A model generated the notes under the pieces. That model did not search any database. It had not been told where the DNA came from and worked only from the letters and a program-made list of their open reading frames with translations. Below are positions 55,896 to 64,000 of a DNA stretch of 64,000 nucleotides, one piece after another (the stretch's first letter is position 1; every line of letters starts with the position of its first letter). Source of the DNA: Vibrio agarivorans (GTDB taxonomy: Bacteria; Pseudomonadota; Gammaproteobacteria; Enterobacterales; Vibrionaceae); assembly GCF_030409635.1 (NCBI RefSeq), contig NZ_JAUFQF010000004.1:2576241-2640240 (forward strand), written 5' to 3'. The translations under genes were made by a program, and so were the position numbers.

Positions 55896-57317
55896 ATGAA
55901 TACTCGCCCAATAACTACCCTCGCACTTTCAATCGCGCTAGCCACCAGCATCACGGTTCCGAATGCGTTAGCAAGCACTGGAAACACCCCGATAACACCT
56001 ATCCAGCAGGCGCTGCACAGTGAAACTTACAACTTAGGTTTGAGTGCTTATCTATGGGGCTCCACATTAGTTCGTATGGAGCAAATCAGTCGTCAGTATA
56101 CTGATGTATCAAAACCGCAAGCTGACACCAGCTATCGAGCACCGCTTAACGAATTTGGTCATGCTCGAAGATTGAGCACCCCAGCAGACACCGATATGCC
56201 AACGGCAAACCGTGACACCTTATACTCAAGTGCAGTATTGGATTTAAGCCAAGAACCCTTTGTACTAGAAGTCCCTGAAGTTTCCGATCGTTACTACGTG
56301 ATCAACATGTTTGATATGTGGCATAACCTTTTCCAGTATGTCGGTACACGCGAAACCGGTAGCCTTGAAAAGCAATTCCTCATTGTGCCACCAGGCTGGG
56401 ACGCAGATGGTGATATTCCACGTGAGCTCAACATCATTGAAGCCCCAACAAGTAAAGTGTGGCTTTGGGGCCGAACTCAGGTGTTAGACGACAACAATTA
56501 CGCCAACGCGCATGCTGTCCAAGACGAATACACCCTGACGCCTTTGAGTGAATATATCTCAGGCAAACCTACATCTACTCAACCAGAACTATCCCCTCGT
56601 GCCGGTGATGCCAATGATCCTCTTCGCTTTTATCACGAATTAGCCACTTACCTTTCTGATAACCCACTCGATGAACGTCAAAAAGCGATGGCTGGTCAGT
56701 TTAAAAAAATTGGCCTAACTAAAGACGGATTCGACTCAGACTCCCTGTCTGATGCGGCAAAAGCAGAACTCGTTCGCGCCATTAGAGACGGACAACAGAT
56801 CGTAATGGCTCAGCAAGCGAATCCTGCCAACCTTGAGATGAAGGACGGCTGGGTTTACACCTTTGCACTCGATGCTTTTGGGGATGACAACTCTATGCGT
56901 TCGTTGATCGCTCACCCTTATCTCGGTGGTCAAGGTCCTAAAGAAGCTATCTACCCGATGGCGGCCACGGATGCTAACGGTCAGCCTCTCAATGGTGAAC
57001 AAGACTACACGATGACATTTGATGGCGAGCCGCCTGTAGGCGCGTTTTGGTCAGTGACGGTTTACGACGCTAAAACAAAGATGCTAGTGGATAATCCTAT
57101 CAAGCGCTACAACATCAATAATCTCTCTGATCTTGAGAAAAACCGTGATGGCTCTTTCACGCTGCACCTTTCTCATCAAGCGCCTAAAGACGCAGCGATG
57201 AAAGACAATTGGCTACCTACCCCCGATGGCCGATTCTACGTTCTAACACGCCTTTATATTCCTGGGAAAGAGGTTCTTAACATGGACTGGACAGTGCCTG
57301 GTCTACAAGCTCAATAA
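55896..57317 (+). CDS. Full-length DUF1254/DUF1214 exported protein
   Basis: 473 residues from the ATG at 55896 with AAAGGAGG. The signal peptide ends N-A-L-A at about 25. The DUF1254 domain has the helical Y-N-L-G-L-S-A-Y-L-W-G start and N-R-D-T-L-Y-S-S; DUF1214 has F-W-S-V-T-V-Y-D-A-K-T-K and a final W-L-P-T-P-D-G-R-F-Y-V-L-T-R-L-Y. It is followed after a hairpin by an outer-membrane barrel gene. Role not established. Confidence 0.85.
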   Translation: MNTRPITTLALSIALATSITVPNALASTGNTPITPIQQALHSETYNLGLSAYLWGSTLVRMEQISRQYTDVSKPQADTSYRAPLNEFGHARRLSTPADTDMPTANRDTLYSSAVLDLSQEPFVLEVPEVSDRYYVINMFDMWHNLFQYVGTRETGSLEKQFLIVPPGWDADGDIPRELNIIEAPTSKVWLWGRTQVLDDNNYANAHAVQDEYTLTPLSEYISGKPTSTQPELSPRAGDANDPLRFYHELATYLSDNPLDERQKAMAGQFKKIGLTKDGFDSDSLSDAAKAELVRAIRDGQQIVMAQQANPANLEMKDGWVYTFALDAFGDDNSMRSLIAHPYLGGQGPKEAIYPMAATDANGQPLNGEQDYTMTFDGEPPVGAFWSVTVYDAKTKMLVDNPIKRYNINNLSDLEKNRDGSFTLHLSHQAPKDAAMKDNWLPTPDGRFYVLTRLYIPGKEVLNMDWTVPGLQAQ

Positions 57318-57326
57318 CCCCTATTC

Positions 57327-57353
57327 ATGCTGGCGTGACTCCTGCGCCAGCAT
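57327..57353 (+). other. Intercistronic hairpin between DUF1254 gene and barrel gene
   Basis: ATGCTGGCG and CGCCAGCAT form a perfect 9-bp stem with a 9-base loop, followed by only four A bases. It lies 10 bases after the stop and 19 bases before the next start, so it may attenuate or stabilise the transcript. Confidence 0.6.
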
Positions 57354-57371
57354 AAAAATCGAAGGTAAATC

Positions 57372-58154
57372 ATGAATAAATCTCTCTATTTTTCATCAAT
57401 TGGAGCAGCATGTCTATTGTCTGTTCAAGCTGCTTATGCTGAAAGCAACGAAGTTCAAGATATGTCTGACCCACTAGCCGTGTTCACTCAAGTAGGTGGT
57501 GGCATTACCGACAAAGGTCTAAATCTGAAGGTAGGCAAAACCTACGATACTGGTAAAGACAATGTGGCGGGTATGAACGTGCTCGAGATAAAAGGTATCG
57601 GTGGAGAAACCTTTGGCTGGCATAACGATGAAAGCCGCCTGAATGACAGTGTCGATTCATTTCGCCTAAGAAACTTCAGCGCTAACCTCAAAAACGGTCG
57701 CGGTACGCAGCTCGATCTAAGCTATGACCTAAACAGTGAGTTTGGCTCTGCTTCCTACAGCTTTATCCAAGCACTACCCAAAATAGGGCCTTTACAGCTC
57801 TACCCTCTTGCGGGTGCTGGCGTCGCATTTGGTAATAACGTGATGGGCGATGACGGTGATATTGTCAGTGGTTATTCGTTTCCTGGCACATTTGGTTTGG
57901 TAGGTACTTACACAAAAATTGAGCTCTCCGACAATATCTGGATCAACTACAACCCAATGTATATGACCACTTTATCGGGTTCAGACACATACAAGGAGCA
58001 TGGCTTTGAGAATGTCGACAGTGTGTTAACACATGAGTTTGCTGTCTCGTATCAAATTACACCGAGAGCCAATGTCCGTTATTTTGCAAACTGGACAGAA
58101 AACACCGATTTCTCTGATGGAGACCATCGAATTGAGTTCAACTACCAGCTGTAG
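57372..58154 (+). CDS. Outer-membrane beta-barrel-like protein of unknown function
   Basis: 260 residues. The signal peptide ends A-Y-A-E. Alternating hydrophobic strands with aromatic ends continue to the C-terminal strand I-E-F-N-Y-Q-L. It is downstream of the DUF1254 gene in the same direction, so probably a paired unit. No named family was recognised. Confidence 0.7.
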   Translation: MNKSLYFSSIGAACLLSVQAAYAESNEVQDMSDPLAVFTQVGGGITDKGLNLKVGKTYDTGKDNVAGMNVLEIKGIGGETFGWHNDESRLNDSVDSFRLRNFSANLKNGRGTQLDLSYDLNSEFGSASYSFIQALPKIGPLQLYPLAGAGVAFGNNVMGDDGDIVSGYSFPGTFGLVGTYTKIELSDNIWINYNPMYMTTLSGSDTYKEHGFENVDSVLTHEFAVSYQITPRANVRYFANWTENTDFSDGDHRIEFNYQL

Positions 58155-58227
58155 ACAATTAACCACAGCGAAGTCCTTTGTGTTTGCGCTTTAATAATTA
58201 CCTGTCCGATTGGTACTGCTATTTAAC

Positions 58228-58266
58228 AGGGGCACACGGAGTTTATCCTCTGGTGCCCTCTTTTTT
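58228..58266 (+). terminator. Terminator after the barrel gene
   Basis: GGGGCAC and GTGCCCTC form a GC-rich stem with CGGAG/CTCTG inside, followed by TTTTTT. Confidence 0.75.
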
Positions 58267-58268
58267 GA

Positions 58269-59432
58269 TCAGAACTTATAGTCGATTTCAACGCCGAAGA
58301 ACTGGTTATGATTATCAAAACTGCCGTTCATCAAGCCTTTGTCGATCTTAGGGCTACCGTAATCGACATAACTGTAATAGGCCTTAAGGTCAGTCGTTCT
58401 AGATAATCGATATTGCGCCCCTGCGCTATACTTCATTTGGCTATCTACTGGCAGATCCGACGATTGTAAGCTTGGGTCATCCAAAGGTGAGCTTACATAC
58501 CCTACCCCCATTTCCAAGGAAAGCCTGTCGCTCAAGGCAACTTGGCCACCCAGCGAGGCAAACCACACATCATCAAACTGTCTGGTTTTAGTCACCGTTC
58601 GATGACCAAACTCAATCACTGTCGCCTCATTCTCGCTCCAGTACTCCTGACCAATACTCCACAATAGAGTGAAGGGCTCTACCCAATGATGGAGGCCTGA
58701 CACCTCCATACGCGCGGCATTAAGTAACCCTATACTTGTCTCACCCTCTTGGTTCAAAAGGCTTAGTTTGCCATCAAGTTGATGCTCCATCTTCGAGCGG
58801 TAGGTTACACCTAAGCGTTGGGCTTTGTCGATTTGATACGTCGCGCCTATATTGTAACCAAACGCATAAGAGCTCGACTCAATTTCAGCTTGATTGGCTA
58901 AAAAACTCTGCTCAAACTGCGCTCTATCAATTTGTACACCAAGCCCAATATGCCACTTTTCATTCAAACGGTAGCTTAACGAGGGGTTAAGCTGCATTAC
59001 ACTTAGTGACAGGTCATTTAAGCCTAATCGCCCAGCATACTCATTACCATAATCTAATCCGCTACCACCTGTTGCGGCGAGAGCAATACCTAACGCAAAG
59101 CGATTGCCTAACGGAGTGACTGAATATATTGAGCCATATGGCTGCACGCCTCCTGCATTATCACTATCCATGAGCTCATTTCGGTTATCACTGTATTGAA
59201 TATCAAGCGCCATCGTCGCCAAGTTAAGGGCAAAATGTTTTTCTTTTAACAACCCCATTGCTGCTGGGTTCGCATACGCTGTCGAAGCTCCTTGAGCTAG
59301 CGCAGCTGTACCCGCACCAGCCGTGCCGACATTAAGGTGACTCATCTCAGAAACTAATGTTCCTGCTGCAAATCCATATTGAGAAATAACTGCACACGCA
59401 ACTGCGCAGTTTCGAAAGTAGACGGGTGCCAT
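58269..59432 (-). CDS. FadL/OmpP1-family outer-membrane transport protein
   Basis: 387 residues. The signal peptide ends G-F-A-A; the mature N-terminus has the hatch pattern N-V-G-T-A-G-A-G-T-A-A-L-A-Q-G-A-S-T-A-Y-A-N-P-A-A-M, the best family landmark. It ends in an aromatic strand (V-E-I-D-Y-K-F). It probably takes up a hydrophobic compound. It is 61 bases downstream of the DUF1254 gene at 59494, so one operon. Confidence 0.88.
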   Translation of the reverse strand: MAPVYFRNCAVACAVISQYGFAAGTLVSEMSHLNVGTAGAGTAALAQGASTAYANPAAMGLLKEKHFALNLATMALDIQYSDNRNELMDSDNAGGVQPYGSIYSVTPLGNRFALGIALAATGGSGLDYGNEYAGRLGLNDLSLSVMQLNPSLSYRLNEKWHIGLGVQIDRAQFEQSFLANQAEIESSSYAFGYNIGATYQIDKAQRLGVTYRSKMEHQLDGKLSLLNQEGETSIGLLNAARMEVSGLHHWVEPFTLLWSIGQEYWSENEATVIEFGHRTVTKTRQFDDVWFASLGGQVALSDRLSLEMGVGYVSSPLDDPSLQSSDLPVDSQMKYSAGAQYRLSRTTDLKAYYSYVDYGSPKIDKGLMNGSFDNHNQFFGVEIDYKF

Positions 59433-59493
59433 TGCACTCTCCAGATGTTTCTTTTAATAAAAATGAGCGCCTCGATAAGGCGCATAAAAGGCA

Positions 59494-60870
59494 TTACTGT
59501 TTTATCACTTGCGGCAACGGATATTGATTACTCAATACTGATTGCGTTGGCTCATAGAGACGTAGGTGTAAGTAAAAATCATCTTTTGGTGCTGGAAGCC
59601 AGTTGCAACTTTCATCACCTGGTTTTTCATGTTGAATACAGATTGGGAGCGTGCCGTCCTCAGCGTAAATCAGCTCATCTTTTCGGTTGGTAGACACAGA
59701 GTAACGATCAATCTCATTTTCAACCATGAACAAGTGTTTCGCGTCATACATGGTCAACGACCAAAAAGCTTTTGCGGGTGCATCTGCTGGCATGACCATT
59801 CGATATTCATTGGCACCGTTGAGCTGTATGCCTTCACTGTCGGTGTAGCGGTTTGGATATAGTGCGCGTTCAGGTACATTGAGGCCTGCCGCACGAAGAT
59901 TGATACTGGCACGGCTTAAGTAATCGTTACCATATTTGCCACCTTTAAACATCATCGACCAACCATTGTTGGTTGTACCAATATCGCGCCCTGCATATTG
60001 AATAATCAGCTGCGCAGAGTCCAAAGCACGGAGCATGCCCCTCTTTTGGGCTTCACTTAAGGTGTCTGGATCAAAAGGCGTATCACCGCCAATCCCAATA
60101 TACTCAAACTGCTCCACCATTGCTTGGGCTTCTGGTAATGGATTTTTGCGCAACTCATGATCGATAACCGCATACCAATCAAGGCCTGATGGCCTAGCCA
60201 TTGCGGGAATACGTCCTGTAGATTTAGCCAGCTTCAGAGACTCTCGTTTTTTACCGAGTTCGGATACTGGGTAGGTCACAAACGCTTCATTTACATTGAT
60301 GGCCTCTTCAATATCTTTCGGACCAAACACGCCAGTTCGATGAATCAACCAAACCATTGGTGTTCTTGACTCAACCACATGATCAATACCTTCTGGTACT
60401 TCACCGTTCCAGTCTTTATTGACCAAAAGTACTTTACTGCCTGAGCGTCCCATATTCCCTGCATGCAGATCAGTAATGGAGTCAGAGTAGGCATCCAGCA
60501 ACTGTACGATATAATAGCGATCATTCGTTTCCGGCATCTCTATCACCATTGGCCCAGATAAATCGAGATCATAATGCGCCTGAGAATACAGTGTGTCGTT
60601 GTTAACTGTAGGGACAATACGATCTTGAGGCCCAGACAACTGACGTGTCTTCCCCATTTGGTTAAGGGGTGCCATTGCATTATCCATTGGAGTGTCAACG
60701 GACGTTGAGGTTTGACGCACAGCAGCAACAGTCAAAGGTCCAGTACCATAGATAAACGCTTGTAAGCCCAAATTGTATGCCAACTCCTCTTCAGCTGACG
60801 GTGTCATTTGTGCAGATAATGGGAGTGCTACGGTGGAAAGAATAGAAAGAGCAAGAATGGATTTGTTCAT
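59494..60870 (-). CDS. Full-length DUF1254/DUF1214 exported protein
   Basis: 458 residues from the ATG at 60870 (AAGGG in front). The signal peptide ends L-S-A-Q. DUF1254: Y-N-L-G-L-Q-A-F-I-Y-G, N-N-D-T-L-Y-S-Q; DUF1214: F-W-S-L-T-M-Y-D-A-K and a C-terminal N-W-L-P-A-P-K-D-D-F-Y-L-H-L-R-L-Y. It belongs with the gene at 55.9 kb in architecture and is the first gene before a FadL-like porin. Confidence 0.85.
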   Translation of the reverse strand: MNKSILALSILSTVALPLSAQMTPSAEEELAYNLGLQAFIYGTGPLTVAAVRQTSTSVDTPMDNAMAPLNQMGKTRQLSGPQDRIVPTVNNDTLYSQAHYDLDLSGPMVIEMPETNDRYYIVQLLDAYSDSITDLHAGNMGRSGSKVLLVNKDWNGEVPEGIDHVVESRTPMVWLIHRTGVFGPKDIEEAINVNEAFVTYPVSELGKKRESLKLAKSTGRIPAMARPSGLDWYAVIDHELRKNPLPEAQAMVEQFEYIGIGGDTPFDPDTLSEAQKRGMLRALDSAQLIIQYAGRDIGTTNNGWSMMFKGGKYGNDYLSRASINLRAAGLNVPERALYPNRYTDSEGIQLNGANEYRMVMPADAPAKAFWSLTMYDAKHLFMVENEIDRYSVSTNRKDELIYAEDGTLPICIQHEKPGDESCNWLPAPKDDFYLHLRLYEPTQSVLSNQYPLPQVIKQ

Positions 60871-61006
60871 GTTCGATACCCTTATGAGTGATTTAAGAAC
60901 AGTCACAAGGGTATCGGAGCACTGAGGCTGCGAAAATCGAACAGTTTCTATATCGTTTATTACGATTCTTAATACTGCTTTGTGTAAATTAATACAGCTA
61001 CAATAT

Positions 61007-61492
61007 CTAACAACCGGTCAGCTCTCGGCTATAAACTGGTGGTGTTGTAGAGCTCTCTGCTTGGGTGTACAAAAAATAACAGCGGTCATCACTTGCCTGC
61101 CCATCCTGGTCAAAGTCATATCCGACATAGGTTTTTTCATAACCCTCTTCTTCGATCACAAAGCTATCGTCCAATGTGATACGCTTTTGAATATCAGTGT
61201 TGTCTAAAAACCCCCACTTCAAGCGGATATCAAACACGCCATCACCATCAAGGTCTATATCTAGCAAATCATCACGATTAGGTACTGCCTGTGTCGAATA
61301 ACTCGGCAATTGTGCTTTCATATTGATGAGATCGTTGGCGGTTTCAACACTAACCTCAATTTGCTCGATCACTCTCTCACGACTGTCTTTTTGCAGGTTC
61401 AGAAACCGTGGTAATGCTACAACTGAAAGAATGGCCAAAATTGTAATAATGACAATCAGCTCGATGAGCGTAAAACCGCGCTGTTTTTCCAT
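61007..61492 (-). CDS. Type IV prepilin-like protein
   Basis: 161 residues from the ATG at 61492. The prepilin peptidase site Q-R-G/F-T-L-I-E is complete with Glu at +5, followed by a 20-residue hydrophobic helix. A calcium-loop-like D-I-D-L-D-G-D-G-V-F-D and two C-terminal cysteines are seen. It looks like a minor pilin or pseudopilin rather than a major one. No other pilus genes are near. A longer reading to 61534 is possible but unneeded. Confidence 0.82.
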   Translation of the reverse strand: MEKQRGFTLIELIVIITILAILSVVALPRFLNLQKDSRERVIEQIEVSVETANDLINMKAQLPSYSTQAVPNRDDLLDIDLDGDGVFDIRLKWGFLDNTDIQKRITLDDSFVIEEEGYEKTYVGYDFDQDGQASDDRCYFLYTQAESSTTPPVYSRELTGC

Positions 61493-61718
61493 TTCTCTTG
61501 TGAATCCTTTGCTAAATCGAATTTGTGTACTCATTAGATACCCAATGATGCCGTCAAATGTTAACAGATATTTACATTTATATCATCAATAGAGGGAAAG
61601 CGAGCTCCTGCCTCATTGTCATTCAAGATTTTTGAACAATTCCCTCAAATCGTTCTGCTTAACCTAGTCATGAGCATTAATTAATCTAAGGTCAAACAAA
61701 CAGTCGAGGACATTACCA

Positions 61719-62414
61719 ATGTTAAGTGTACGAAAATCCGAAGATCGCGGTTTGGCCTCATTTAGTTGGCTTGAAAGCAAACACAGCTTTTCGTTCGGTA
61801 GTTATTATGACCCTGATAACATGGGCTTTTCAGCATTGAGAGTTATCAATGATGATATCGTTGCGCCCCATGCAGGCTTTGAGACCCATGGTCACCGAAA
61901 TATGGAGATCATCAGCTTCATATTAGAAGGCACGATAGAACACAAAGACAGCGAGGGTAATACCAAAACTATTAAGGCTGGTGAGTTTCAACTGATGTCT
62001 GCGGGCTCGGGTATCTATCATAGCGAATTTAACGCATCGTCCACCGAACCGTTGCGCTTTCTGCAAATCTGGGTTGAACCTAACCGAATTAACTCTGAGC
62101 CTCGTTATCAGCAAGAGAATTTCGGTAAAAATCCGGGAGTCACCACCATAGCAACACCGAGTGGTGAGAATCAGAGCTTTCAGATTTATCAAGATGCATC
62201 ATTGCATCAATTGGTTTTGTTACCTCAACAAGAGTTAACCCTTGACCTTGACCACCAGCGCTCTCTCTACGTACACCAGATAGAAGGTGTGTTGGACGTA
62301 GAGGGTCATAAACTTATGCCAGGTGATGGTCTAAAAGTAACTGACCAACAAAGTATTAAAGTGCTAAACAACTCCCAGCAAACCGTGCTGGCACTTGTAT
62401 TTGATCTACCGTAG
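61719..62414 (+). CDS. Pirin-family protein
   Basis: 231 residues, close to E. coli YhhW in size. The bicupin has H-G-H-R-N-M-E-I-I-S-F-I-L-E-G at about 57-71 and H-K-D-S-E-G (metal His), then Y-H-S-E-F-N-A. Some relatives have quercetin dioxygenase activity, but the true role is unclear. A hairpin (62401-62440) overlaps the stop. Confidence 0.9.
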   Translation: MLSVRKSEDRGLASFSWLESKHSFSFGSYYDPDNMGFSALRVINDDIVAPHAGFETHGHRNMEIISFILEGTIEHKDSEGNTKTIKAGEFQLMSAGSGIYHSEFNASSTEPLRFLQIWVEPNRINSEPRYQQENFGKNPGVTTIATPSGENQSFQIYQDASLHQLVLLPQQELTLDLDHQRSLYVHQIEGVLDVEGHKLMPGDGLKVTDQQSIKVLNNSQQTVLALVFDLP

Positions 62415-62440
62415 TTGCAGGGGCGACAACGGTAGATCAA
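62401..62440 (+). terminator. Hairpin overlapping the pirin stop codon
   Basis: TTGATCTACCG and CGGTAGATCAA form a perfect 11-bp stem, with a GTTG/CAAC inner stem. No U-run follows, so terminator function is uncertain. Confidence 0.45.
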
Positions 62441-62503
62441 ACGTCATCGTTAGACTAGTCTAAATAGTATATTAATTCAGACGCTTATCATGGTTAACAC
62501 AAT

Positions 62504-63511
62504 ATGACTCAGCATCAAGACCCTATCGCTCCTTTAATTAAGTCGGGCTATGCTCGTATCTTGCTCGAGCTTTTTCGTGAGTATCACCAGGATGCTCACT
62601 CGGCCATAAAAGAGTCGGGACTACCTGCTGATTTGTTTGATTTAGACCAAGAGTTTGTACCACAAGCACCCGTTAAAAAACTGATTTACCTATTGGGTAA
62701 CCAGTTAGGAATGACTCAGTTTAACGAGCTACTCAAAACCGCAATTCGTCTGAAAGCAATCCCTAGACTGATCTATGAGTTTTCGCAATGCGCAACCATT
62801 CGCGATGCACTAGAACTCACGAAACAGGTTTATCAATACGATTCAACCGCAGCTAACGTTGGGCTGGAAACTCAACACGGTCGAAGTTGGTATTGGTGTA
62901 TGCGCCACTATGAAGACTCACTGCCGTTTGTCTGGTCTGAAGTCTACGCAATAATGTATATCATTGAACTTATCCGAACGATGACCAAAACTGACTGGCA
63001 ACCGAAGTACATCAAAGTACAGTCTCATGATATTGCTTTACACCGTGCGGTAATTGGAGGCTCTCCACAGTATATTGTCTCCAACCATCGCATTGAAGTT
63101 TTAATCGAGGAACACATTCTTGAAATGACGCCTAACATTACGAGAGACGACTCTGCAAACAAGCCACCACTGGTCACTTGGCATTCCAACTTTACTGATC
63201 GTGTCTTCACTGCTCTACTCCCGTATATTAAACAGCAGGATGTCACTCTGGAATATGCTGCAGGCCTGTTGAAAATGAGTCCACGAACACTTCAAAGACG
63301 CTTGAAGGAAGAGAAAACCAATTTTAGAAACATTAAAGATAATTTGGTGTTTACTGCGGCAGTGGAAATGATGGAGCAGGAGCAAACACTAACGCATATC
63401 TCTACCCAGCTTGGTTTTTCTGATATCGCGCACTTTTCCCGGGCTTTTAAACGGATTAGCGGCTTAACACCTAAGATCTATCGTAGAACAGTATTAAATC
63501 TTAGCCGTTAA
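62504..63511 (+). CDS. AraC-family transcriptional regulator
   Basis: 335 residues. An N-terminal ligand domain of the OruR/ArgR-like kind is followed by a C-terminal double helix-turn-helix (about 235-330): M-S-P-R-T-L-Q-R-R-L-K-E-E and L-G-F-S-D-I-A-H-F-S-R-A-F-K-R-I-S-G. The target is unknown; possibly a neighbouring envelope gene. Confidence 0.9.
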   Translation: MTQHQDPIAPLIKSGYARILLELFREYHQDAHSAIKESGLPADLFDLDQEFVPQAPVKKLIYLLGNQLGMTQFNELLKTAIRLKAIPRLIYEFSQCATIRDALELTKQVYQYDSTAANVGLETQHGRSWYWCMRHYEDSLPFVWSEVYAIMYIIELIRTMTKTDWQPKYIKVQSHDIALHRAVIGGSPQYIVSNHRIEVLIEEHILEMTPNITRDDSANKPPLVTWHSNFTDRVFTALLPYIKQQDVTLEYAAGLLKMSPRTLQRRLKEEKTNFRNIKDNLVFTAAVEMMEQEQTLTHISTQLGFSDIAHFSRAFKRISGLTPKIYRRTVLNLSR

Positions 63512-63525
63512 CATTCTGAGCACGT

Positions 63526-63566
63526 ATCTAAAAAAGGGTGTGACATTGTCACACCCTTTTTTAGAT
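63526..63566. terminator. Very strong terminator after the AraC gene
   Basis: 20-bp perfect arms (ATCTAAAAAAGGGTGTGACA with its complement) flank a single central base, with A/T-runs on both sides. It can end transcription from both directions and overlaps the stop of the tiny ORF at 63561. Confidence 0.9.
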
Positions 63567-63665
63567 AATTACAGCAACAGCAGACCCTGCAATGTAATCA
63601 GTGCGGTAGTGCTGAATGATAGCTTTCAAGTTTTCAGCTGTTGCCGACTTTTTAATATATCGCAT
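63561..63665 (-). CDS. Candidate tiny protein of unknown function
   Basis: 34 residues (M-R-Y-I-K-K-S-A-T... ending A-V-A-V-I-I). An AGGATAGGGT ribosome-like site precedes the ATG, and the ORF is between two hairpins, ending in the AraC terminator. The N-terminus is basic and the end hydrophobic. It could be a small gene or the remains of one. Confidence 0.35.
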   Translation of the reverse strand: MRYIKKSATAENLKAIIQHYRTDYIAGSAVAVII

Positions 63666-63680
63666 ACCCTATCCTAAAAT

Positions 63681-63705
63681 AGCCAGTCAACAGACCTGAC
63701 TGGCT
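63681..63705 (-). terminator. Terminator after the chitinase gene
   Basis: AGCCAGTC and GACTGGCT form a perfect 8-bp stem with a 9-base loop, followed on the minus strand by ATTTTA, 26 bases past the stop at 63731. Confidence 0.65.
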
Positions 63706-63730
63706 TTATAAGACAACAATTGAGAGTCAA

Positions 63731-64000
63731 TTATTGAGGGTTGAGTCCTAATAGTTGGAGTACTTTCACAAAGTTGGCTCTGCGCTCTTCCACATTGTGC
63801 ACCTCACCTGTCTCACACGTCAAATCTGGACAGCCACGGTTGACGATACCAGATACGTCATCGATAAATTGGGTACCAATCATACCTCCATCGACATAGC
63901 TCTTCAGCTCATTGTGATAATCCCAACCTGGGTAGTTACCACTTTCATCTGGGTAGTCTTGTACCGAGGTCGTCCAGTAAAACAAACCTGCAATCCATTT
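63731..64000 (-). CDS. C-terminal part of a probable GH19 chitinase
   Basis: Only the last 89 codons are present; the frame is open to the right edge. The pattern I-A-G-L-F-Y-W-T-T-S-V-Q, V-D-G-G-M, V-S-G-I-V-N-R-G-C and R-R-A-N-F-V-K-V-L fits the end of bacterial GH19 chitinases (fold with a conserved N-G/R and terminal R-x-x-F/Y helix). Two cysteines may pair. The identification rests on this end only, so it is moderate. Confidence 0.55.
   Translation of the reverse strand, partial: KWIAGLFYWTTSVQDYPDESGNYPGWDYHNELKSYVDGGMIGTQFIDDVSGIVNRGCPDLTCETGEVHNVEERRANFVKVLQLLGLNPQ

Overview
The window looks like a chromosomal segment of a nitrogen-fixing marine gammaproteobacterium, most likely a Vibrio. 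This is inferred from the Klebsiella-like nif gene order, the alginate lyases, the EndA/Dns-type secreted nuclease, the DUF3332 lipoprotein, the chaperone-usher fimbriae and the general Vibrionaceae character of the proteins. No tRNA, rRNA, CRISPR array, prophage or intact insertion sequence was recognised.

Region 1 (1-7.0 kb, minus strand) is the structural end of a molybdenum nitrogenase cluster: nifH-nifD-nifK-nifT-nifY, then nifE and the start of nifN, which runs off the left edge. Two transcription units can be read from the DNA. Each has a sigma-54 -24/-12 element and a perfect TGT-N10-ACA NifA site about 95-106 bases upstream of the predicted start, and a terminator separates nifY from nifE. 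nifA and nifL are not in the window.

Region 2 (7-29 kb) is a mixed set of small units: DUF2157 and other membrane proteins, a LysR regulator divergent from a secreted protein with two SnoaL-like domains and an ABM-like domain, a TSUP exporter, a compact DUF1254/DUF1214 protein, a MarR/siderophore-interacting-protein pair, an NlpC/P60 lipoprotein, a coniferyl-aldehyde-type dehydrogenase, SelO with a Cys in place of selenocysteine, a MerR-methyltransferase fusion, a DMT transporter, a thioesterase, a second compact DUF1254/DUF1214 gene divergent from a LysR gene, an NhaC antiporter, an Asp/Glu racemase, and two paralogous ~73-residue proteins of unknown function 16 kb apart.

Region 3 (29-42 kb) holds a lipoprotein esterase, gamma-glutamyltransferase, a GNAT-nitrilase fusion, a FadL-like porin, two PL7 alginate lyases, a chemotaxis receptor and several uncharacterised envelope proteins.

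Region 4 (42-50 kb) is a chaperone-usher fimbrial operon (major subunit, chaperone, usher, tip-like subunit) with a CsgD/VpsT-like regulator upstream. The major subunit carries an unusual Cys/Gly/His tail. A YjiH-family membrane protein follows.

Region 5 (50-64 kb) contains a DUF1800-DUF1501 secretion pair whose Tat-exported member ends in a discoidin-like domain, a frame-disrupted PTS EIIB gene, a secreted endonuclease I, two convergent pairs of full-length DUF1254/DUF1214 protein plus outer-membrane barrel, a type IV prepilin, a pirin, an AraC regulator, a tiny candidate ORF and the end of a probable GH19 chitinase.

The most unusual items are the four DUF1254/DUF1214 genes (two paired with barrels), the Cys/Gly/His-tailed pilin, the small paralogue pair, the MerR-methyltransferase fusion, the triple-domain SnoaL/ABM protein, and the broken EIIB gene. 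No single clearly new defence or mobile system was found.
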